From Acanthamoeba castellanii str. Neff (lineage: Eukaryota > Discosea > Longamoebia > Acanthamoebidae), in contig NW_004457712.1 in NCBI RefSeq assembly GCF_000313135.1, positions 324,243-388,242 on the forward strand: 64,000 bases of DNA. The letters run 5' to 3'. Positions 33,402 to 44,300 of the stretch are shown here, piece after piece. Positions within the stretch are counted from its first letter, which is position 1. Each line of letters opens with the position of its first letter. The translations under genes were made by a program, and so were the position numbers. The notes under the pieces were generated by a model. The model did not search any database and was not told where the DNA came from. It was given only the letters and a program-made list of their open reading frames with translations.

Positions 33402-34715
33402 ATGCACAAGGTCTGTCGGCTGGCGGTTCCATCAGCACGCCTGGCCTCGTCAAGGGGCAGCTCGAGACTTGCAGGTGCCCTCTTCACGGGTCCGCTTCCA
33501 CACGTTCGCGCGCTCCGGAACAGATCGCGACCGGATTATGAAGATGGAGATGGAGGGCACGACATAGATGCTGGGTCTGGACAGCCAGCAGCAGCAGATG
33601 ATGAGGAAGCCACGCCCTCGGCGGAGGAGGCGCGGGTGATCGAGCTGACGAGGCGGTGGGCCGACCAGGTGGTCGTGGGCCTCCGGCTCTGCCCCTTCGC
33701 CCGCCTGGACGAGACGCGCATCGTCTGCGCCCCGGCCGGCGAGGCCGACGACCTCTCCTCCTTCCTCGCTTTCCTACGCAAGGAAGTCCAAGTCCTCCAC
33801 GACCAACCCCACGTACCCCTTCCCTCTGTGTGCGCGTGCGGTCGTGCGTGTGCGGTTGTGCGTGCGCGGTGGGTGTTGGCTGATCGATGCGGCGATGTGC
33901 GCGTGCGGTCGTGCGTGTGCGGTTGCGCGATGGGTGGTGGTCATGCGTGTGAGTTAAGGTGGCGAGCACGTTGGTGGCGCTGCCGCACGTGGAAGACTTT
34001 GCGCAGTTCGAGGCCTTCAATGCGGCGGTCAACATCGCCACGGAGGACTTGTCCACGGACGACGACGGAGAAGAAGGTACTCCCTCCTCCCCCCAATACG
34101 CAGCTCCTCCTGTGCCAACCGTCCCAGCAGCAGCTCACCTCATCATTCTTCATTCGTCCAATTCAGTCGAGACGGTGCATCAGATAGCCCAGGTGCGCGT
34201 GTGTCGTGTCTGGTGTGTGTCGTGTCGCACACGCACCTAAGGCGCTAAGCGCGTCTGGCTTGTGAATGCAGTTCCACCCGAGGTTCAGGTATGAAGGCGA
34301 GGAGGAGGACTCCGTGGAGAACTACACGAGCCGATCGCCCTACCCCACCGTGCACCTCATCCGCGCGTCCATCATCACCGCTGCACGCGAGGTGCCTACC
34401 CACCGCTCTCTACTCTTTCGCGTTCACCACTTCGTTCGTTCGTTTGTACTGTTGCGACGTGTCGCTGACCGCGGACACGCACATGCTACGCAACACGCGC
34501 GGCCGCACACGTGTGCGGCGTCCCAGAAATACGGCGAGGACTATCTCCTGCGCTTGCCCGAGGCCAACAGCAAGCGATTACAGGCGCTGGGGCTGGAGCA
34601 GGTCCGCAAGCGGGGCCCATCGGCGATGAGCAGCGCCGACCAAGACAGCACCTTGGCGTCTAACAAGAAAGAGGCACAACACAAGAAGACAAAGAAGACA
34701 ACGCCCAGGGCATGA
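33402..34715 (+). CDS. DUF1415-family protein, possibly mitochondrial
   Basis: The core matches the bacterial/eukaryotic DUF1415 family. It has RWADQVVVGLRLCPFARLDE, then TLVALPHVEDFAQFEAFNAA, then QFHPRFRYEG..NYTSRSPYPTVHLIR after splicing. Function in this family is not known to me. The N-terminus from ATG 33402 (MHKVCRLAVPSARLASSRG) is basic, Ser/Ala-rich and free of acidic residues for about 45 residues, which suggests a mitochondrial targeting sequence. Five exons are likely. The last encodes KYGEDYLLRLPEANSKRL and a Lys-rich tail. It starts only 81 bp after the stop of the upstream same-strand gene, in an AT-rich spacer. Confidence 0.8.
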
Positions 34716-34862
34716 TGATGAACACCAAATCACAGCAGCAATTGCTTTGTCTTTACATTGCCCTCCCCGCGCCTGAAAACATGGGGGGAAGGGGCTTTAG
34801 GTTACTCTGTGGACCACGAACCGGCCTCGGCACCACGAACTGGCCTCGGCACCACGAACCAC

Positions 34863-36418
34863 TTAGGCGGTGGGTAGGTCGCCGTAGCCTGCCGGGCACG
34901 AGTGTTCGGGGATGACCCCGTGGCAGTACATGAGCGCGCCCACCTGCACCAGAGCTGCCAGGAACACCAGCACATGCCAGATCACATGGCTTTGGCACTA
35001 CACAGCACGGCACGCAGACAATGAGTATCATCGCGTGTGTATGCGTGCGTGCGTGCGCGTGTGTGTGCGCGCGCGGGTGACATACGGAGTAGTCGAACAT
35101 GCCGGGCGCCCAACGCTCGGGAATTTGTGAGACGTAGATGGCCGCGGCGACGGAGTAGATGACGCCCATCAACAGCACGAAGCGGCCGATGCGCCACACG
35201 AACCAGAAGCTGCCGTCCATGTACACCAGGTGTCCGACCGGGATCAGGCTGAACCATCCGAAGAACAGGTAGAACGCTGGCCGTGGCCAAAAAGGCACAC
35301 AGTGAGTGGTGTGTGTTGTGTGTTGTGTGTGTGTGTGTTCTCAGTTGCGTGCGCGTGCGTTAGGAGAGATGTACAGGTGCGGAGGAAGCGGGTGTGCGGT
35401 TGAGAGAAGTAGGGGATCCACGACAAGGCCAGACCGATGACACCGAACGCCGATATGGTGGTCATGTATACGTCCCTCCACCACGGCACGCAGTGGAAGC
35501 CCCTGCACACCACACGCACGACACGCACGACACACGACGGCACGCACCAACATGACGTCAGCACCAGTCCGGGCCGTGTTCATGGAATGTGAAGGATGCA
35601 GTGCTGATGCATACCAGTAGACGAGCGGGAGATAGGAGCCCACGATGAGAAGGGAGATGCCGGAGTAGTCGAGGGTGGCCAGCCGCTTGTAGGCGCCCGG
35701 CGAGGTGCAGTTGAACAGGTGGAACACGGCCGAGCAGATCATCGTCGTCACCGCGCACGCAAAGTAGATCCCGAACAGCACGATGTCCGTCGCCGTGGGC
35801 TCGTGGAGATAGCGGATGGTCGGGTGGAAGAGCGCGATGAAGATCAGTGCGCCCAGCAGATCTGGCAGATATGCACGTTTTCGTTTATCATGTCAACTAC
35901 AGACTACGTGCGTGTGCGTGTGCGTGTGCGTGTGCGTGTGCGTGTGCGTGTGCGTGTGCGTGTGCGTGTGGTTCGGGCGAACGTACGGGTCCAAATATTG
36001 AGTGTTTCTGCGAGCAAACAGTTGAAGATTAGTGTTGCGCTCTCAAACGGAGACCAGGACCTGAGTGCGTGGTGTTGTACCGTTGTGTTGATGGAATAGA
36101 CTGCGAGCGCACAGCTTCCAACTGCGCAGTGTCGAGTCACACAAAGGTTTGGTGTTAGTGTTGTACACGCAAGTGGGCGTGGGCACCATCGATGGGAACG
36201 GGAAAGTTGGCGTGCCTGTAGGAGACGCGGTAGCCGGTGAGGACGTGTCGGTTGTACTGCAGGAATGCCGGCACCTCGTGGTAGCACTTGAGACCGGGCT
36301 CGTTCGTCTTCTTGTCCATGACCTTCACAGGGAGCGTGCTGCCGCTACTGTCGTTGCCAGGCCTGTTGGCTTCCTTCTCTTTTCTTCGGTGGCGATGACC
36401 GCTTGGTGGTGCTGCCAC
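34863..36418 (-). CDS. PAQR/hemolysin-III family seven-TM membrane protein (AdipoR-like)
   Basis: The predicted multi-pass membrane protein carries the PAQR hallmarks. After a basic leader (ATG 36418) come CYHEVPAFLQYNRHVLTGYR and HANFPVPI. The core is MICSAVFHLFNC, LATLDYSGISLLIVGSYLPL, YFLFFG-type helices and a final SHVIWHVLVFLAAL. The FH..D..H..H pattern corresponds to the metal-binding His/Asp residues of adiponectin receptors, which act as ceramidase-like hydrolases. The protein ends MYCHGVIPEHSCPAGYGDLPTA-stop at 34863. An intron near 35.9 kb contains a GTGTGC hexamer array. The exact substrate or ligand cannot be judged from sequence. Confidence 0.85.
35907..35970. repeat. (GTGTGC)n hexamer array in PAQR intron
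   Basis: About ten units of a GTGTGC/CGTGTG hexamer occur; alternating purine-pyrimidine throughout. Confidence 0.92.
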
Positions 36419-36737
36419 GCCGGTGAATTATTGGGTCGGGCGAAGTGGGTTTCTTCTTCATGTCTGTTTGCCCCCCCCCGTCCATAAATAAATAAGTGGT
36501 AATAATTATTATTTATTTGTCTGGGAGAGAGCACAAAAAAGATGAACGTACCTGTTCGCGTGTGGTGGTGTGTGCTTGGTGGGTGAGAAGGACAACAATA
36601 AGTGCCGGAGAGGGGGGTTAAGACAAAAAACAGAGGTGACGGGCAATTGATTGAAACTCTGAAGAACCTCCAAACAATCACGCCCATGTGGCCATTCCGC
36701 ACGTGCGCGGCCCAGGTCCGGATCTTCCTCTCCTCGG
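36419..36737. other. Intergenic: ITPase 3' end and PAQR promoter
   Basis: I see no gene here. It includes a poly-G/C stretch near 36470 and an A/T-rich segment around 36480-36540 (AATAAATAAATAAG-like). Confidence 0.4.
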
Positions 36738-37702
36738 TCATGAGGAGGGTGGCGAACTGAGCGCAAGCTCCACCAGCCGGGCGTAGAGCTTGTCCAGTAG
36801 CCTCTGCCGATGCGTTGGGTACCTGCGTTGCGTGCACGCAGTCAGTCCTGCCAGTGATCAGCAATCATGTTACACTCGCTCCATGCTGTGGCTGCGAACG
36901 GCGTACTTGAGCTTTTCGTCGGGGGGCAGCAGCTGGATGGTGCCCAGTAGCAGGCTATACTCGTCGACGTAGAAGAGGCTCTCCATGGGGAACCCCGCGA
37001 TGCGCATCGGGTCGGCTTCCTCCAGAATGGTGCCGTCGAGCAGCCCGTTGAAGTACTCCACCTCCGGTTCCTCGTCACTTCCTCCGGCACAGCTCCGCCA
37101 GGCTTGACCATCGCCACGACGGACCGGAACTGCACCTTACTGTCACCGACAAACCATCATCATCAGATCGAAGACCGCGACGCACGCTCCACGCACACAC
37201 ACAATACGCACGATACGCGCACACAACAACAATAAGGCAGGCGGCGGCACCGGTTGGAGTGGCCTTGCATGCGGGCAAGGCAGTGGGTGATGATGCCCTC
37301 GTCGGTCATGGAGGTGATGCCGTCCTTCCACCGCCGCACCTTGATGCCGGGCTCCCCGTTGAGCGTCTCGATGGCCAGTGACGTGTCGTCGGCCACCACG
37401 ACGGTCATCGAGCGCTGGTCGGGGCACGGGCCAGTGGGGGTGGCGGCGGAAGGAGGGAGAAGGCGGTAGTGCTGGCGCGCCTTCTTGGCCGCGTTGCCCT
37501 CGAGCGTGGGTTGGTCCTCGTCGACCTCCACTTGCGGCAGGCCCGCCTCCGAGGGCGACACCACCACGAACCGCACCGACGGAGCTCCGTCGCCGCCCGC
37601 TGCTGCGGTCTGGCGTGCCTCGAAGTACTTGCGCACCTCAGTGAGCTTGCCCTCGTTTTGAGTGCACATCACCACCCGCACCTCGACACTCAGCTCGGCC
37701 AT
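36738..37702 (-). CDS. ITPase/Ham1-like nucleoside-triphosphate pyrophosphatase (apparent frameshift)
   Basis: Ham1/ITPA enzymes hydrolyse non-canonical purine NTPs (ITP, XTP) to monophosphates. Family motifs are VVMCTQNEGKLTEVRKYF (the TGNxxK-like substrate loop), DEDQPTLEGNAAKKARQHY, VVADDTSLAIETLNGEPGIK and KVQFRSVVAMVKPGG. After that the frame must move by one base near 37065-37085 to reach VEYFNGLLDGTILEE and SLLLGTIQLLPPDEKLKYAV. No intron explains this, so an assembly base error or a broken gene is likely. The last exon encodes HRQRLLDKLYARLVELAL. I start at 37702 (MAELSVEV), just before the first strand. The frame is open to an ATG at 37882, giving a hydrophobic 60-residue extension that could be a targeting sequence. 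Confidence 0.78.
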
Positions 37703-38278
37703 GTGACGCTGTTTACTAAAAACAGTGTTGTCGAAGTGGTTGCACAACACGTTGGCCGCCCTCTTATTGTACGGCGCCGTTACGAGAAAAAGAGCAGAAC
37801 GTACTGCGTGAAGCGAGCAGAAGAAGGGGGAAGGTGGAAGGATGACGAGAAGGCGGGGAGGGATGAGAAGAAGGGTAGACATAAAGGTGGTTTATTGTGA
37901 GAGAAGTGAGGAGAGGCTACATTACATCGAATGTGCGCCGTTGGGTGGCGAAAGGGCTTCACATATACAAGCCGTGACGAAGGGATAAAGAATGAATGAA
38001 GCGCACTCACGTGAGGGGTGATGATCCGGCGAGAAGCCCCTCGCCGCGTGCGGTCCGTCGCTCGAGGAGGGAAAAGAGATGAATAAAAAGAAACTAAAAT
38101 GAAAAGGTGACTGGCGTGCGCCTTGCTCCGTGGTGCACCCCTCCCGCGCTGCTTCGATCGATTCGAGGGAAGCGGCACGAGAGAGGGAAGAGGAGAAGGC
38201 GAGCCGAGTCGAGAGGTGAGGAAGAGAGTCGAGAGCGAAGAGACCGCGGCCGTGGTGCTGCTGCGAGTTGAACCCGGC
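37703..38278. other. Intergenic / possible 5' extension of ITPase
   Basis: No independent gene is supported. 37703-37882 is open in frame with the ITPase; the rest is pyrimidine-rich on the minus strand and holds the F-box-CSD gene 3' end. Confidence 0.35.
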
Positions 38279-40525
38279 TTAGCCGAATCTCGCGGCGGCG
38301 AGCGACCGCTGGGCGATCTTGGCGTCGTGAAGGGCGGGCAGGGGCTCGCCGGTGATGGGGTCCCTCCTCTCCTCGCCGACGAAGCTGATGTTGCAAGCCT
38401 GCGGACGGCGGCCCTGGGCGTACGCGGCGCGCTGCTTGTAGCGGACGATGCGACCACAGAGGAAGGTGTCCCAGTAGCCGCACTTCTGGCTGCGACTGAC
38501 GCCGGGGGTATCCTTGAGCCACCAATCTTCGTACCACTCGCCGTCGGGAGCGATGTCCTTGCGGTGGAAGAAGATGTCGAGCGTCTGCTCGGGCAGTTGG
38601 CCGGGATTGGGCGTCTGCGAGATGAAGCCCCAGCAGCCGTTGAACATCTTGAGCGAACCGATGCGCCACTGCTCGGCTGAGAAGCGGGTCTTGAAGATGT
38701 CCTTCCATCTCTCGTTCTGCTGCAGAAGAGAGTAGATCCAGGCCCATTCGTCCGATTCCGAATCTTCGTCGCCGATGGTGGGATCGACGGGCGTCGGCGG
38801 GAGCATCGCCCCCTCCGCCGATTCGAGCAGCTTGTAGCGTCTCAGGTAGAGATCCTTCCAGAGCCCGTCGTCGTTGGCCAGGTAGGCCATGCGCCGCTTG
38901 CACACCTGCTCCAGGTGGCCGAGATCGCTGCCCGAGAGGTAGCTGAAGATGCGAAGCAGGGTCGTCGACGGCAGCAGCAGGAGGCCCGAGGTCTCGCTCG
39001 CTTCATCGATCTTGAGCGATCCCAGCTGGCTGCTGATCGGCGAGGTCGAGACGACGAACGCCGAAGGTGCCGAGGGCGAGCGAGGACCCATAGAGCCGCC
39101 CGCTTGGCCCTGCTGGCTGCGCGAGATCTGGATGGGCTGCGAGCCCGACCCGTGGAGGAGAGGCGACGATGAGAGCCGGGGCGACTGCAGTACTGCAGAG
39201 GCCGAGCCGCGAGGGGAGAGCGCCACCACCTCGTCGTCGAAACAAATATTGTTGCCATCCGTCGGGGCCGCGTAAAGGCTGATCGAAGGGATGTTGCCGC
39301 TGCCGTACTGCTGCTTGCCCTGCTGCTGCACGCCGCCGTTGTTCGAGCCCTTGAGCGCGGTCGAGAGGTACGAGTGCTGGCTGCGCGGGGGCGACGAGCG
39401 CGGCATCGATCCGAGGCCGCCGTTGTTCCTCAGCCGCGCAGGGGGCGAGGAGGCCGGGTAGCCCCCGCTGCCACCCAGGCCCGACGATCCGCGAGGCCCG
39501 GGAGCATGGATGGGCTGCGAACGAGGCGGCGATGCACGGAAATGGCCGCCAGCCGATCCACCGCCTCCGCTGTGGTAGCCGCCGCCAGACGTCGGGTAGT
39601 GGCCGCTGCCCGCGTACTGGAACTGCTGCTGCTGTTGCTGTTGCTGGTAGCCGCCCCCGCCTCCAGATGATGCGTAGCCGTTGCCGAAGTTGCCGCTGTG
39701 CTTGTGGCCAGCACCGTTGGGCAGGCCCGAGCTGCCAGGACGCGCGTTGGAGTACTTGCCGCCAGCGGATTGGACCGAAGATGGCGAACCGGCCGCGCCG
39801 CCGTTGGAGTAGAGGGAGTAGTTGTGCTTCCTCGTCACGACGCCGTTGGTCGAGTGGAGCCCGTTGGAGTGGAAACCGCCACCAGCGTAGGCGCCGGCGC
39901 CTCCTTGCAGATGCTGCTGCTGTTGATGATGATGGCTGAGATGGTGATTGTTGTTGAGGTGCTGCTGATGGAGGCCGAGTCCTCCGAGAGACCGCACATC
40001 GTGATGATCTTCCTCTGAAGAGTAAATAAGCGAATGGATGGCCGGGGAGGTGGGGGGCGAGAGGATGGGCGACGAAGAGAAGAGGGACGCCGATGGCGAC
40101 GAGTAGAAGCTGCCTTCATCGAAGGACGACCTCTGCAGGCCAAGCGCGCCGTGGCTGCCTCCCATCTGATGAAGATGGCCCTGGCCCTGGCCCTGCGCTC
40201 CTCCGCCGAGAGCGTGGAGCAGGTGGCTCTGGTGCGTGGGCGCCGAAGACGTCGAAAGGCTCATCGACGAAGGCCAGCCGCCGTTCGAAGCCGAAGAAGA
40301 TGGGGCTCCTCCGAAGGCACCGGCGTGGTCGGCGCTCATCGTCTGGCCGAGCCTGGTCGGAGGGTCATCGGAGAAGAGGCTGTCGACCACGGACAGGGAC
40401 GACCAAAACGATACGTCGCCGCCTCCGCCCGCCGAAGGTGCCGCTCCCGTTGATGACGATGGTACACCGGCCGCTGAAGTCGAGATGTCTTCGGGACCCT
40501 GCCGTCTCTGCATGGCGGAAAGCAT
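38279..40525 (-). CDS. F-box protein with cold-shock-like C-terminal domain
   Basis: A single-exon gene encoding 748 aa. Residues 1-500 are low complexity (Ser, Gly, Gln, His runs), including GGYQQQQQQQQFQYAG. An F-box lies at about 515-565 (LPSTTLLRIFSYLSGSDLGH..GLWKDLYLRRY). A second region (RWKDIFKTRF) sits at about 605. At about 627-717 there is a cold-shock-like OB fold: NGCWGFIS resembles RNP1, DIFFHRKDI resembles RNP2, and the last strand reads PQACNISFV. A long loop is inserted between the halves. F-box proteins present substrates to SCF ubiquitin ligases and cold-shock domains bind single-stranded nucleic acid. The fusion suggests RNA-linked substrate choice, which is an inference. 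Unlike most neighbours it has no intron. Confidence 0.8.
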   Translation of the reverse strand: MLSAMQRRQGPEDISTSAAGVPSSSTGAAPSAGGGGDVSFWSSLSVVDSLFSDDPPTRLGQTMSADHAGAFGGAPSSSASNGGWPSSMSLSTSSAPTHQSHLLHALGGGAQGQGQGHLHQMGGSHGALGLQRSSFDEGSFYSSPSASLFSSSPILSPPTSPAIHSLIYSSEEDHHDVRSLGGLGLHQQHLNNNHHLSHHHQQQQHLQGGAGAYAGGGFHSNGLHSTNGVVTRKHNYSLYSNGGAAGSPSSVQSAGGKYSNARPGSSGLPNGAGHKHSGNFGNGYASSGGGGGYQQQQQQQQFQYAGSGHYPTSGGGYHSGGGGSAGGHFRASPPRSQPIHAPGPRGSSGLGGSGGYPASSPPARLRNNGGLGSMPRSSPPRSQHSYLSTALKGSNNGGVQQQGKQQYGSGNIPSISLYAAPTDGNNICFDDEVVALSPRGSASAVLQSPRLSSSPLLHGSGSQPIQISRSQQGQAGGSMGPRSPSAPSAFVVSTSPISSQLGSLKIDEASETSGLLLLPSTTLLRIFSYLSGSDLGHLEQVCKRRMAYLANDDGLWKDLYLRRYKLLESAEGAMLPPTPVDPTIGDEDSESDEWAWIYSLLQQNERWKDIFKTRFSAEQWRIGSLKMFNGCWGFISQTPNPGQLPEQTLDIFFHRKDIAPDGEWYEDWWLKDTPGVSRSQKCGYWDTFLCGRIVRYKQRAAYAQGRRPQACNISFVGEERRDPITGEPLPALHDAKIAQRSLAAARFG

Positions 40526-41365
40526 CCGATCGCAGGACTTCGCGTGTGGTTGATCCGTTGAGACCGACTACCTTTGGATTAAGTCCTTAGGTGGTTTCGA
40601 TGTCTGATGAAAGTTGGCAGTCTCGGTCGCTTGAGGGATGGCCGGCGGCAACTGCGATCGACGACGTAGTAGAGCGACTGATGGAGGCGAAGGAAGAAAT
40701 ATTCCCCTTGTCCAGCGGTCTTCTAGAACGAACAGGTCGAACGAGGCGTCGTGGCGGACCACGGAGATGATGGAGATGCGATTTTTAGTTCCGACTTGGC
40801 CGCAAGAAACACGCGATGTTGATGGTAGTCCTGGCACGCGGTCTTCTTGCACCACCTCGGCTCCTCGAGACGAAAGAGAGGCCTTGCAAGCTTCAAACCC
40901 TTCAAGGCAGGTCCCTCTGCGTGCCGCTCCTTCTGCGCCGTTATCTCGTTGGTATTGTAAACTGCTCCGCGTCTCCTTGTCGCTCTCGTCGAGAAACCTG
41001 AAGCACGTGGCTTTTGAAATTAATTGAGGGGTACGAAATTTCCTACGAACGACACCTTATTGGTCCGGACATATCTTATTATAAGGAAATTTCGCCACGT
41101 GCCGGACAGTCGTCGACGCTAAAGCAGAACCGCCCGAAAACTGATGGAACGCAGATTGGAGTCGACGAGCGCCTGCTGGCCGCACCGCCAGCTATCGTCT
41201 TAGAAAATTCTAAGATGGAGACCACCGACATGATGACGTGGCGCCTCTTCAAATGGGAAGGAGGGACTGCTGATCCCCTTGTGGATCGCAGGCAACCTGA
41301 CCGCAATGCAAAAATACTTTCGTAAAATTACATCCTCATGGAGAAGAACACGATGCACCACAGCC
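40526..41365. promoter_or_regulatory. Intergenic: kinase 3' end and F-box-CSD promoter
   Basis: No gene is supported in 840 bases. The part near 41020-41100 is AT-rich and holds an 11-bp inverted repeat (given separately), an ATTGG (inverted CCAAT) and a TTATTATAAGG element. Confidence 0.45.
41034..41094. repeat. 11-bp perfect inverted repeat
   Basis: CGAAATTTCCT (41034-41044) pairs perfectly with AGGAAATTTCG (41084-41094) across a 39-base spacer. Nested inside is CCTTAT/ATAAGG (about 41054 and 41081). It could be an operator-like site or a hairpin. Confidence 0.85.
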
Positions 41366-44300
41366 TCAGCTGGCCGCCAGCTTATCACTGTCGCTGGACT
41401 TCTTGAGGACCTCCTTTCGCTCCTTCTCCTTCTCCTTTTCTATTTCCTTCTCGATCGAGCCCACGGTGCTGCTCTTGCTGGTCATTGATCGGAACTTGAA
41501 CGACTGTCCCTTTCGCGAGAGGATTGACACTCTTTGCAGCTCCTTCTTGACCTTCTTCTCCTTCTTCTTTTTGTTGGCCTTGAGCTCTGACGCCACAGAT
41601 CTGTTTGTCGCCCCACCGACGATCGGAGTTAAAAAAGAGCGAAGGACGACAAACACACAACCACGCACGGCGTACATGAGCAGCTCTTCGTGACTCTGCG
41701 TCCTCTTGGGCTTCTCATCCACCAACGTTTGAAGGATTTTCTTGAGCTTGGCCTCCTTCTCTTTCTTTCCCTGATAGAGTCCCTATGTGAGAAGCGCCAA
41801 CGATACATGATGCACGTGCGAAAGAGATGTGCATACGTTGTGGTCGGCCGACAGGACCATGTTGGCCAAAGCGAGAACTTCATCAGTGTAGGATCGCATC
41901 TCGGCCAACTGGATCAACAAGTCGTCTCTCTGGCCCATCACTCTCTGTAACAGGCGAATCCTTGGGTCAGCGCCTCTGTGGCCCGACGCTCGACGCTCGA
42001 CGCACTAACACACCAACATACGGACAGCGACTTACCTCGACTTCTTGTTCCAATTCGTCATTTCGGCTCCGCAGCTTTCCATTGTCGTAGAGAGCATCCT
42101 CGAGCTTCTTCCACATCGCAGCGTAGGGCTTGTCCGGCGTGGACGTTTTGATCTCTGCTTTGCGCGCAACGACACGGATTAGAGCGGCGAAGAGGGAGTC
42201 AGCGGAAGGAACGCTCAGTGTCGATTTGATTTGGCAATTGCGCACCACTGGAGTTGCGGGCCGAGTCGCTGTCCGATTTGTCGAGTCGTTCGAAGCCGTC
42301 CGAGCTCGAGCTGAGGAAGATGATGGTCTTGTCCTTCTCGGCCGTGGGCGGTGTGGTCAGCGGGGTGTGCCGGAACTTGAGGAAGTGCTCGGCGTCGTCG
42401 CTGTTGCAGGCCAGACCCTACCCAAGCATCGCTCGTGAGCAACGGACATGCGCAAACCCACCAACGGTGTCAGCGGTCATTCCGTACATTCTGGCAGATG
42501 GGCCGCTCTTCGCTGTCGACGGTGTATTTGGAGAAGGACTTCTTGAGGGCCTTGTCTTCCTTCTCCTTCTGCTGCATGCGCATGCTCTCGCGGCTCTCCT
42601 TGAGCCTGATCTTCTCCTCCCGCTTCTTCTCCTTCTTCTCCATCTTCTCCTCCCTTCGCCTCTCGCGCTCTCTTCGTTCCCGCTCGGCCTTCTCTCGCTT
42701 CCTGTTCATCTCCTCGGCGTCGCTCGAGTGCGACTTCATCGCCGCGGTCATCCGCCGCACGCTGCTGCCGCTCTTCCGCTTGCTGTTCCCGCTGCTCAGG
42801 TTGGTAGTAGGCACTCCAGACGTCGACGACGACCGCGCCGTTCGCCTACCCTCTCGCTCCCACTCCTCCATTTCCTGCTCCGACGATGGCATGCGAGGTA
42901 TCTTCTCCCCGTTCTCGTCCTGGAATGTGTGCGTCGCCGGAATGCTCAGCATTCCAGAGAAACAGAGAAAAGAGAAGCGGTGTGGTCTTTGGGGGGGGGG
43001 GGGCAACGCACCTCCGACTCAGATTCGATGCAGGGATAAGAGGAAGAGATGTACATGGTGTCGCCTCGGCCATCGTCGTCTTCATTGTCGTCTTCCCGAT
43101 CGGAGTGCTGGTCGGACGAGACCGACGCACGGTGGATGACCACCGAGTTGTGCGTCTTGAGCGAGGTCTTGAGCTCCTCCGGCGGCAGGACGACCTGTTG
43201 TGCGAACAGATTTAGCTCCGGCATCAGGGCCATGCGCATCACAGGCCCCGTGCGGTCCGTGCGCCTCGTGGGTACCTGTTCGGGCTTGGACTCCGGGGGC
43301 ACGGCGTTGGTGATCCAGGGGTGCGACAGGAGCTCCTTGGCCGAGGGCCGCTTGGACGGTTCTTTGTTCCAACACTTGCTCAAAAAGTCTGCCAGCTCCT
43401 ATTGGGTTCACCACCAGATAAGTGTAAGCCAATAACAGCTGCAACTAAAATGATGGGCCGTGCCGTACGTCGGAGCAGGGCTTGGGCAGAGGCGGGCGGC
43501 GCTCCTTCACGATCCTGTACATGGCGGCCAGGGGCTGCAGATCGAAATGGGGCGGCTCGCCCATAATCAACTGATACACCGTCGAGCCCACCGACCTGTC
43601 CGATCGATGGTCAGCGGCTTCACCCTCAACCGTCGCCATAATGCCAAGCAAGGCTGAAATTTTAAGTAGTACCAAATGTCGGACTTGGTCGAGTGTCCGG
43701 CGACTTCGATGACCTCCGGCGCCACTAGAGGAATGCCGAGGCCGGTATTAGCAAAGCGCCGGTCGGCGTGCCAAATGAACAACGCAAAAAATGGAAAGGG
43801 CACGCACTCCAGTACGGCGTTCCCACCACCGAGAATCGCTTTTCGCTTTCGTTGATGACCGCCGCCACGCCGAAGTCTGTCAATTTGATGCCGCCGTCCT
43901 TTGTGAGCAGCACATTTGCTCTGCACAAACCGACAGATCAGCAATGAACAACGAACAGACACAGAGCCGCGGCCGCTGGAGCCGCTCCGGTGCCAGTGTT
44001 TTTTTTTTTACGCACCCCTTGATGTCTCTGTGGATCACTCTCTGCTCGTGGAGGTAGGCGAGGCCCTTGAGCATCTGGGCGGTGTAGAGCGCGGTGATGT
44101 TCTCGGGGAACCGGCCGTAGTCCTTGAGCACGTCGGAGAGGGCGCCCTCCTCCACGTACTCCAGCACGAGATGCAGGAAGTCCTGCGTCTTGACGTACCC
44201 GATGAACTTCACCACGTTGGAGTGGTTGAGCTTCTCCAACACATCGGCTTCGGCCTGGCGGCACAACGTGAGCGAGCGCACCCGCGCGATTGGTGTGAGT

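Noticed and set aside
36842..37135. Separate small gene on the minus strand
   Set aside because: Its first third is the ITPase exon; the remainder is the shadow frame after the apparent frameshift.
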